Shown here one piece after another: positions 1 to 5,527 of a stretch of 9,358 nt of DNA. A model generated the notes under the pieces. The model saw only the letters and a list, made by a program, of their open reading frames with translations, searched no databases and was not told the origin of the DNA. Position 1 is the first letter of the stretch; each line of letters starts with the position of its first letter. The position numbers and the translations under genes are program-made. The stretch spans positions 1-9,358 of the forward strand of contig CAMZKK010000088.1 of the NCBI GenBank assembly GCA_947311175.1. Reading direction: 5' to 3'. The DNA is from an uncultured Planctomycetota bacterium (GTDB lineage Bacteria > Planctomycetota > SZUA-567 > JAFGNG01).

Positions 1-145
1 AAATTAAGGCACCACCAGCGGTGCTACCATAAATTGCGATGAGGGCAAGTAAGAGGAAAACAATAATTATCGGTGCCATCCAATATGCCTTATTTTCTTT
101 CATAAATAAAATAAATTCTTCTAAGATTCCTGTTCTTTTAGACAT
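1..145 (-). CDS. DUF5989 family small membrane protein (3' end outside window)
   Basis: The ORF starts with ATG at 145-143 and stays open to the window edge, giving 48 residues with the C-terminus missing. A GGAGAG ribosome binding site lies at 155-160, 9 nt upstream. The protein begins MSKRTGILEEFILFMKENKA, an amphipathic charged segment, followed by one hydrophobic helix at about residues 22-40 (YWMAPIIIVFLLLALIAIYG) and a small Gly/Ala-rich stretch. This layout of a short cytoplasmic helix, a W-x-x-P turn and a single transmembrane helix is that of DUF5989 proteins, which have about 50 residues, so only a few are probably missing. The family is known mainly as a companion of NodU-type carbamoyltransferases, and here it sits 19 bp downstream of one. 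Its molecular role is not known. A plausible inference is that it anchors or couples the carbamoyltransferase to a membrane-associated biosynthetic complex. Confidence 0.85.
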   Translation of the reverse strand, partial: MSKRTGILEEFILFMKENKAYWMAPIIIVFLLLALIAIYGSTAGGALI

Positions 146-164
146 TGTTATTGTCTCTCCTAAA

Positions 165-1988
165 TTAGTCTAATTTAAATTTATTCTTATACTCATCTGC
201 ACCGGCAAGTTCCGGCTGTTCTTCTTTAATACAAATTATATTTTCAAGAACAAGCACATCCATATCTGTGAACATAAAGCACTTGTACGCATCTTCCGGA
301 GAATGAACAATCGGCTCACCTCTGATATTAAATGAAGTGTTAACCACCGCTCCGCAGCCGGTCTTTTCTCTAAAGGCATTAATAATTCGATAATAGAGTG
401 GAGATGTCTTTTCGGTTACGGTTTGCACTCTTGCCGAATAATCAACATGGGTAATTGACGGGACATCAGAACGTTCAACCTTTAACTTTTCTATCCCAAA
501 TAACTTCTCCTGTTCTTCTGTCATTGGTTTTCGGCGTTCTTTTTTGACAGGTGCAACCAACAACATATATGGACTAGGAGCGTCAAGCTCAAAGAAATCC
601 GAGCAACATTCTTCGAGACAACTTGGGGCAAATGGTCGAAAAGATTCTCTAAATTTAATCTTTAGATTCATTGTTTTTTGCATCTCTGTATTACGAGGAT
701 CGCCAATAATACTTCTTCCGCCAAGTGCTCTAGGGCCAAACTCTGCACGTCCTTGAAAAATCCCGATAATCTTGCCTTCGGCAAGTAGCTCAGCAATCTT
801 TTTGCATAAAATATCCTCTTCATATTTATGATGTTTTGCAGAAACCGAATTTAGATAGGTCTTGATTTCTTCATTCTTAAACTGTGGTCCAAGATAGCTT
901 CCCTTTTGTGCGTCAGGAGTTTGAGTTTTTCTCGGTTTTTCATAAATGTGATGCCAAGCAAAAAGTGCGGCTCCGAGTGCACCTCCGGCATCACCGGCAG
1001 CAGGCTGAATCCAAATGTTTTTAAACGGACCATTTTGTAATATCTTGCCATTACCAACACAATTAAGTGCAACCCCACCGGCAAGACACAAATTATCAAT
1101 CCCGGTTTTTTTATGCACATAGTTTGCAATTTTTAACATTACTATTTCGGTAACTTTCTGCACACTTGCTGCCAAATCCATTTCTCTTTGGGTTATTTTG
1201 GTTTCTGGTTTGCGAGGTTCACCACTAAAAAGTTTATGAAATTTTTTGCTAGTCATGGTTAGACCTGAACAATAGTTAAAATATGTTTGATCTAGCCAAA
1301 AAGAGCCGTCCTCTTTCAAGTCCATTATGTGGTCAAGAATGAGGTCAACATACTTTGGCTCTCCATAAGGGGCAAGCCCCATTATTTTGTATTCTCCACT
1401 GTTTACTCTAAATCCAGTATAATAAGTAAATGCACTGTAAAGCAGACCCAGTGAGTGAGGAAATCGAACGTCTTGCTTTAATTCGATTTTACTCCCATCA
1501 CCTACCCCCCAGCTTGTGGTTGTCCACTCACCAACACCGTCGAGTGTAATTATTGCTGCTTCTTCAAATGGTGACGGGAAAAAAGCACTTGCTGCATGTG
1601 ATTCATGATGATTGGTAAAGTAGATTTGTCCATTATAAATATCGTCAAGCCCCTTGTCTATTTCACGAGGTAGAAATAATTTTTGTTTAACCCATAATGG
1701 CAATGCCTTCATAAATGACTTTAAGCCATAAGGGGCAAAGGCAAGGTAGGTTTCGAGCAGGCGCTCAAATTTCAAAAGGGGTTTGTCGTAAAAAACTACT
1801 GCGTCAATTTTGTCCGCAGTAATTCCAATTTCTTTTAAACAAAAATTAACGGCATTTTTGGGAAATCTATGGTCGTGTTTAATCCTCGTAAATCGTTCTT
1901 CTTGAGCAGCTGCGATAATTTCTCCATCAACAACTAATGCCGCCGCACTGTCATGATAGAATGCTGAGATGCCTAATATTACAGTCAC
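165..1988 (-). CDS. NodU/CmcH/TobZ-family O-carbamoyltransferase
   Basis: A complete 607-residue protein of usual family length. Family members use carbamoyl phosphate and ATP to make a carbamoyl-adenylate in a C-terminal YrdC-like domain. An N-terminal Kae1-like domain then passes the carbamoyl group to a hydroxyl of a sugar or natural product. The N-terminus GISAFYHDSAA (6-16) is the family signature. The metal-binding pair is H127-x3-H131 in NHHESH, with the expected third ligand at D333 in AAGDAGGALG. The Kae1-like core also shows SGEYKIMGLAPYGEP (197-211) and LAGGVALNC (302-310). The YrdC-like half shows GRAEFGPRALGGRS (413-426), RESFRPFAPS (447-456) and VNTSFNIRGEP (549-559). No key residue is missing. 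The start is GTG at 1988-1986, with AAGGA 6 nt upstream; the GISAFYHDS motif leaves no room for a later start. The acceptor cannot be read from the sequence. DUF5989 follows in the same transcript, typical of surface-polysaccharide or secondary-metabolite clusters. Confidence 0.95.
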   Translation of the reverse strand: MTVILGISAFYHDSAAALVVDGEIIAAAQEERFTRIKHDHRFPKNAVNFCLKEIGITADKIDAVVFYDKPLLKFERLLETYLAFAPYGLKSFMKALPLWVKQKLFLPREIDKGLDDIYNGQIYFTNHHESHAASAFFPSPFEEAAIITLDGVGEWTTTSWGVGDGSKIELKQDVRFPHSLGLLYSAFTYYTGFRVNSGEYKIMGLAPYGEPKYVDLILDHIMDLKEDGSFWLDQTYFNYCSGLTMTSKKFHKLFSGEPRKPETKITQREMDLAASVQKVTEIVMLKIANYVHKKTGIDNLCLAGGVALNCVGNGKILQNGPFKNIWIQPAAGDAGGALGAALFAWHHIYEKPRKTQTPDAQKGSYLGPQFKNEEIKTYLNSVSAKHHKYEEDILCKKIAELLAEGKIIGIFQGRAEFGPRALGGRSIIGDPRNTEMQKTMNLKIKFRESFRPFAPSCLEECCSDFFELDAPSPYMLLVAPVKKERRKPMTEEQEKLFGIEKLKVERSDVPSITHVDYSARVQTVTEKTSPLYYRIINAFREKTGCGAVVNTSFNIRGEPIVHSPEDAYKCFMFTDMDVLVLENIICIKEEQPELAGADEYKNKFKLD

Positions 1989-1999
1989 TTAAAATCCTT

Positions 2000-2018
2000 A
2001 AATTGCAATCCGCAATTT
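2000..2018 (-). promoter_or_regulatory. Small hairpin just upstream of the carbamoyltransferase ribosome binding site
   Basis: AAATTGC (2000-2006) and GCAATTT (2012-2018) form a perfect 7-bp inverted repeat around a 5-nt loop. In the minus-strand transcript it ends directly against the AAGGA ribosome binding site of the GTG-started carbamoyltransferase gene. It could modulate translation initiation or be a protein-binding site. It is short and AT-rich, so chance is possible. Confidence 0.3.
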
Positions 2019-2048
2019 CGCAATAAATTCCAAAAAGTATAATTAAAA

Positions 2049-2083
2049 TAAATTGCCATTATATAATATACAGTGGCAATTTA
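2049..2083 (-). promoter_or_regulatory. 10-bp inverted repeat around a TATAAT box: candidate operator/promoter or weak terminator
   Basis: TAAATTGCCA (2049-2058) and TGGCAATTTA (2074-2083) are perfect inverted complements separated by 15 nt. On the minus strand a perfect TATAAT lies at 2063-2058, at the inner edge of the left arm. No good -35 is seen (CTGTAA at 17-bp spacing). The site is about 45 bp downstream of the DUF1844 stop and 60 bp upstream of the carbamoyltransferase start. It could be an operator over the carbamoyltransferase promoter, or an AT-rich terminator after DUF1844, since TTTTAATT follows it on the minus strand. The sequence does not decide between these. Confidence 0.4.
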
Positions 2084-2127
2084 CAGAAAAATATTAACAA
2101 CTTCAATACAATTAAAAATTGTCAATT

Positions 2128-2394
2128 CTAACCAGCTATGTCATTATAACTAATTTGTAGTTTTTGAAGGATGTCTTTAAGATATACTTCTTCTTCGTCA
2201 GTTAGGTTGCCTTTGGTTTTTTCAGCCAAAATATTTAACAAATCAAGGCTGTATTTTGCTTGAGTTGCATCAAGATTTAATTCTCCCGTTAGCGGGTGAG
2301 GAACAAGTCCTAATTGGATTTGCGTTTGTGCAGCCATTCCATATAAAAATTGGAGAAAGCTTGCCTCTAATTTTTTAGATTTATTATCCATCAT
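2128..2394 (-). CDS. DUF1844 family protein
   Basis: An 88-residue cytoplasmic protein matching the DUF1844 pattern. It has an F-x-x-F-L-Y-G-M-A-A-Q helix (about 13-23), then LGLVPHPLTGELN (29-41), a helix covering AKYSLDLLNILAEKTKGNLT (46-65) and DEEEVYLKDILQKLQISY (66-83). Length and the order of these blocks fit the family, which is all-helical and of unknown function. It occurs in PVC, deltaproteobacterial, acidobacterial and actinobacterial genomes. Two ATG codons are in tandem. The second (2391-2389) has the better spacing to the AAGGA ribosome binding site (6 nt against 3), so the true protein may be 87 residues. The gene follows the PfkB-family kinase gene with only 9 bp between, and its ribosome binding site overlaps the kinase stop codon region. 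The two are therefore almost certainly co-transcribed and probably translationally coupled. Confidence 0.85.
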   Translation of the reverse strand: MMDNKSKKLEASFLQFLYGMAAQTQIQLGLVPHPLTGELNLDATQAKYSLDLLNILAEKTKGNLTDEEEVYLKDILQKLQISYNDIAG

Positions 2395-2403
2395 AATTCC
2401 TTT

Positions 2404-3585
2404 TTATTTGTCGTCTGGCCCCAACCATATTTTATTATTATTTTCTGTCCATTCCAAAGGTAGGGTTATTTTTAATTTTTCGTTGTAATTAGCAATGTCA
2501 TTTTCCATTTCGGAAAACGGAATAACTACGCTAACTGCATCTGCTACTCCCACCGCTTTAGCTCCGGCATAGGCGGCAAGAGACAATGCATCTTCGGGAT
2601 TCTTGTTGTTGAGTATTGCGGCAAGAAATGCAGCTATTGCACTATCTCCACTGCCAGTAGCGCTAACGACCTTAACTTTGTAAGGAGCAACCCAAAGCTC
2701 TCGGTTTGCCCACGTATCAAGCACTTCGTCAGAAAAACAATTGATAGTTGCAAGGGCTTCCTTGCTTGCAGTTTTTAGATATAAACCTCTAGCACCACAC
2801 TTTATCAAGGCAACCTTGACACCCAAATCGAGAAGTTTTTGCCCAAGGCTTTGAACGTCTTCAATTGGAATTGTTAAGGTTAAGTCTTCTCCACCTGCCT
2901 CTTCTTTTCGCTTGGTAAATAATTCACGATTAAGCATTAATAATATTTCTTCAATTGATGGCAGGAATATATCTACATACGGTAAAGCCTTGCTTAAAAT
3001 AGTTTGCCAGTCTGCTTGTCCCGCAGGTGAGGTTTCATCAGGATATGATTGGTCTAGGCTTGTAATTGCTCCACATTCTTTTGCTCTTTTAAACATTGTG
3101 GCAAGTTCTTCTCCATTATCGGAATAAAACTTTTTCATTAATGCTGGATACCCGAAGTGAAACATTTTTGCATCACTCACCATTTCATAATTGATATCAT
3201 CTGCAACGAAAGTGTCATTGCATCCGGGAAAATGGAAAAAGATTCTATCAATACCCATTGGGGCAATGACACAAGTATAACTACTTAGTTCACCTTGAAC
3301 CTCAATTAGGCCATCGCTGGCATTAATCTTTGCACAAATTTGTTTGATAATCCCTCCAAATTCATCATTGCCTATTTTTGCCATTAGGCTGGTTTTCAGT
3401 CCCATCTTTAACATTGATATTCCGGTATTGGATACTGCTCCACCGGTTGACATGGTCGGTGCTCCAACCTCTATCAATCGACCAGGAACAAAAACCTTGG
3501 CTGCATCTGCACCCAAATCAGTAGGGAAGGAAGGGGTTATATCAAGGCAGATATGCCCGGCAATTACCACATCATACTTTTTCAT
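2404..3585 (-). CDS. PfkB-family carbohydrate/nucleoside kinase
   Basis: A 393-residue ribokinase-like enzyme, expected to transfer phosphate from ATP to a sugar or nucleoside hydroxyl in the cytoplasm. The N-terminal strand DVVIAGHICLDI (5-16) starts the Rossmann-like core. The substrate-side signature GGAVSNTGISMLKMG (48-62) carries the di-glycine hinge, followed by KIGNDEFG (70-77). The second signature VVSATGSGDSAIAAFLAAI (307-325) provides the anion hole and the catalytic base at D314. In the usual N-x-x-E magnesium motif the Asn is replaced by Ser (S210-I-E-E213). It is longer than ribokinase (about 310), with an insertion around 225-245 and a C-terminal tail containing LEWTENNNKIWLGPDD. 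The ATG start at 3585-3583 has GAGAGGA 7 nt upstream. The gene begins 16 bp after the pseudokinase gene ends and is followed by DUF1844. Ribokinase, fructokinase, adenosine kinase and related specificities cannot be told apart from these motifs. Confidence 0.9.
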   Translation of the reverse strand: MKKYDVVIAGHICLDITPSFPTDLGADAAKVFVPGRLIEVGAPTMSTGGAVSNTGISMLKMGLKTSLMAKIGNDEFGGIIKQICAKINASDGLIEVQGELSSYTCVIAPMGIDRIFFHFPGCNDTFVADDINYEMVSDAKMFHFGYPALMKKFYSDNGEELATMFKRAKECGAITSLDQSYPDETSPAGQADWQTILSKALPYVDIFLPSIEEILLMLNRELFTKRKEEAGGEDLTLTIPIEDVQSLGQKLLDLGVKVALIKCGARGLYLKTASKEALATINCFSDEVLDTWANRELWVAPYKVKVVSATGSGDSAIAAFLAAILNNKNPEDALSLAAYAGAKAVGVADAVSVVIPFSEMENDIANYNEKLKITLPLEWTENNNKIWLGPDDK

Positions 3586-3601
3586 AATTCAGTCCTCTCA
3601 T

Positions 3602-5407
3602 TTAATAGATATTTACAGCCGCTTCAATTGCATTCCTAAGCTCATCACTTGTCGGAATGCTACACAATATTTTTTCTCCATTGATTTCAACCACCCCAAC
3701 TCCTTCAAAGTCAGACAATGCTCGTTCAAATAATTTTCTAGAGGTCCCTAATCCTCTCATCATTTCAGCAAAGGTTACTTCATCACCATAGTGCATAACT
3801 ACAAACCGAAGAATCTTTTTATGAATAGCACTTGAGATAAGATGAGCAGCCGTTGCTTGTGCAGTTTTTCGATTTATAATTTTTGGTAAATCTTTTTTTG
3901 CCTTATTACTTACTTCTAAAAACTGAACTCCCATCCCTTTTTGTTCTTTAGACATATCACACCAACGAACAACTCCAAGGACACTAACCCTAACTCCGGT
4001 TTCTTCGATTTTAAAATCAAGATTAACAAAACTTCCAATTGGCAATGGATTTTTTGCAAGGATAAACGCCCCATTCTCTCCAATATCCTTGAGCCGTTCT
4101 ATGTATGCCTTTTGTTTGTCTTTATCAATATCTGATGATGTTATTGATACTGTCATATCTATTGGGAATCGCTTGTATTTTCTTTTTCGTTCCGGACTAA
4201 TATCTCTGTTGTCAGAAACTATAGTGGCTTTGCTGGCGATGTTAGTATTCTTGGTTACTTGAGAAAACGCTTCAAACAATACGGCAACTTCAGCTCCATT
4301 AGATGGACGATCAGTAGGATTTATTTGGATGAGGCTTTCAATAATAGATATCAATTGTTCAGGAACATCCTCTCGCATGCTTTTTAAATTCGGCACTTTA
4401 GGAATTCCTTTGCCATCAATAACTTGTTTGATTTCAGATACATTGTATGGCAATGTTCCGGTTAATCCACAGTATAAAGAAACTCCTAATGAATACAAAT
4501 CTGAGCGATGATCTATTTTTTTTCCTGCTAGTTGCTCAGGAGAATAAAAAATAGCAACTGCCTCGTCTATCGAAACAAGAATTTTGTTTTCTGGAAATAT
4601 GGTATGGTTAATGCCAAAAAACATAAGGCGGATTTTCCCATTGCCGCAATCGATAATATTGCCAGGGAATAGTCCATAGTGAAGTAGTTTGGCTTTTTCT
4701 TCAGCATCGCTAAGTGTTCGGGCAGCTTGTGCACCAAAACTGGCCGCCTCATATACCGTAAGTAGTTGAGCCTGTTTTATTCTGTCCTCAAGAGAGATGC
4801 CTTTGACAAATTCACTAACCAAAAAATTTCTGCCATTATCAATGCCAACATCAAAAACCCGACAAATATTCGGATGAACCAGAGATGCTGATTTCCTTGC
4901 TTCAATCATAAATGTATCTACCAGCGATGAGTCGGTAGAGTGTTTTTCGGAAAGGACATAAAGAGATACTTTGCGGCGTAGATTGACTTGTTCTCCTTCA
5001 TAAACGGTGCCAAGTAAACTCTCGCTTAAAACTTTACCAATATTATATCCACCTATTCTCTTGCTCTCATCAATCGAAGTATCATTATGCTTTAGCTTAA
5101 AGATATTGTTATTATTGATGTTATCATCAATAAAAATATCGGAATCTGTTGCATCTTCCATCAGTATTGTGTTGTTGGTGTCTAGGTCGATTGCTTTACC
5201 GCAAAATTCACAATAAGTATTCTGGGTATGGTTTCGCTCTTTGACATAAAAATGTTTTTTGCAAAAAGCACAGACAACATACATGGAGTCAGAAACCGTA
5301 GAGTCTCCATGGTTAGAAGGTTTGGCACAATCTGGACATAGAGAAAAACTGTCGTCTCTAAAATCATCTTCATACTCCTTGCCGCATTTTTTGCAAATTT
5401 TTGACAC
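3602..5407 (-). CDS. Dual zinc-ribbon / pseudokinase / PilZ / winged-helix-like fusion protein
   Basis: 601 residues, no signal peptide or membrane segment seen. Two N-terminal zinc ribbons carry CxxC pairs: C5/C8 with C24/C27 and C46/C49 with C66/C69. Residues about 118-385 have the Ser/Thr kinase fold: GTVYEGE (133-139), E169 of helix C, HPNICRVFDVG (178-188), SPEQLAGKKIDHRSDLYSLGV (289-309). Every catalytic signature is lost. The VAIK Lys is Y150, the HRD loop reads HYGLFPGN (243-250) with Asp to G245 and Lys to F247, and DFG reads FFG (263-265). The glycine loop is degenerate. This should be a pseudokinase. A PilZ domain follows (about 406-510), with RKYKR (409-413) and DIGENG (441-446) as the c-di-GMP motifs, the motif Ser being G443. 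Residues 520-585 resemble a winged helix. The start is GTG, with AAGGA 8-9 nt upstream; the next Met (42) would delete the first ribbon. It is probably a non-catalytic signalling hub acting with its neighbours. Confidence 0.85.
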   Translation of the reverse strand: MSKICKKCGKEYEDDFRDDSFSLCPDCAKPSNHGDSTVSDSMYVVCAFCKKHFYVKERNHTQNTYCEFCGKAIDLDTNNTILMEDATDSDIFIDDNINNNNIFKLKHNDTSIDESKRIGGYNIGKVLSESLLGTVYEGEQVNLRRKVSLYVLSEKHSTDSSLVDTFMIEARKSASLVHPNICRVFDVGIDNGRNFLVSEFVKGISLEDRIKQAQLLTVYEAASFGAQAARTLSDAEEKAKLLHYGLFPGNIIDCGNGKIRLMFFGINHTIFPENKILVSIDEAVAIFYSPEQLAGKKIDHRSDLYSLGVSLYCGLTGTLPYNVSEIKQVIDGKGIPKVPNLKSMREDVPEQLISIIESLIQINPTDRPSNGAEVAVLFEAFSQVTKNTNIASKATIVSDNRDISPERKRKYKRFPIDMTVSITSSDIDKDKQKAYIERLKDIGENGAFILAKNPLPIGSFVNLDFKIEETGVRVSVLGVVRWCDMSKEQKGMGVQFLEVSNKAKKDLPKIINRKTAQATAAHLISSAIHKKILRFVVMHYGDEVTFAEMMRGLGTSRKLFERALSDFEGVGVVEINGEKILCSIPTSDELRNAIEAAVNIY

Positions 5408-5438
5408 GTAGTGTTTCCTTTATTTCTTTATTTGAACA

Positions 5439-5469
5439 AGGGACAGGCAAAGCTCCTTTACCAGTCCCT
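5439..5469 (-). terminator. Strong hairpin between the HEAT gene and the pseudokinase gene (terminator or leader structure)
   Basis: AGGGAC (5439-5444) pairs with GTCCCT (5464-5469), then GG with CC, then AAAG with CTTT around a 3-nt loop. On the minus-strand RNA one of the two interior mismatches becomes a U-G wobble. This gives about 13 pairs with a single U-U mismatch, so the structure favours the minus-strand transcript. The tail after the stem is only moderately U-rich (UGUUCAAAU). It could be a weak intrinsic terminator, a partial attenuator or a processing stem that sets different levels of the HEAT protein and the genes behind it. It ends about 30 nt before the pseudokinase GTG. Confidence 0.5.
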
Positions 5470-5478
5470 CACGGTTCC

Positions 5479-5505
5479 ATTTTAATTTCTAATTAAAACT
5501 CTCAA
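5479..5505 (-). promoter_or_regulatory. Candidate internal promoter before the pseudokinase gene
   Basis: On the minus strand TTGAGA (5505-5500) and TAAAAT (5484-5479) resemble -35 and -10 boxes, but with a short 15-bp spacer. An 8-bp inverted repeat TTTTAATT-TCT-AATTAAAA (5480-5498) overlaps the -10 and spacer. If used, the transcript would carry the hairpin at 5439-5469 in its 5' leader. The region is very AT-rich, so such matches arise easily. Confidence 0.25.
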
Positions 5506-5527
5506 ATAAAATTTATATTTGTTTTGT

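Noticed and set aside
544..756. Plus-strand open frame inside the carbamoyltransferase gene, and similar plus-strand frames across the window
   Set aside because: They lie antisense to genes with clear family motifs, have no recognisable domains or ribosome binding sites, and are explained as shadows of the minus-strand coding frames.
1111..1119. Exact DnaA-box match TTATGCACA on the plus strand
   Set aside because: It is inside the carbamoyltransferase coding region, single, and of a kind expected about once by chance in a window of this size and composition.
2115..2127. AAAATTGTCAATT, repeated in the opposite orientation at 7571-7583
   Set aside because: The 13-mer is low-complexity, near-palindromic and AT-rich; two copies in AT-rich gaps do not support a mobile element or attachment site.
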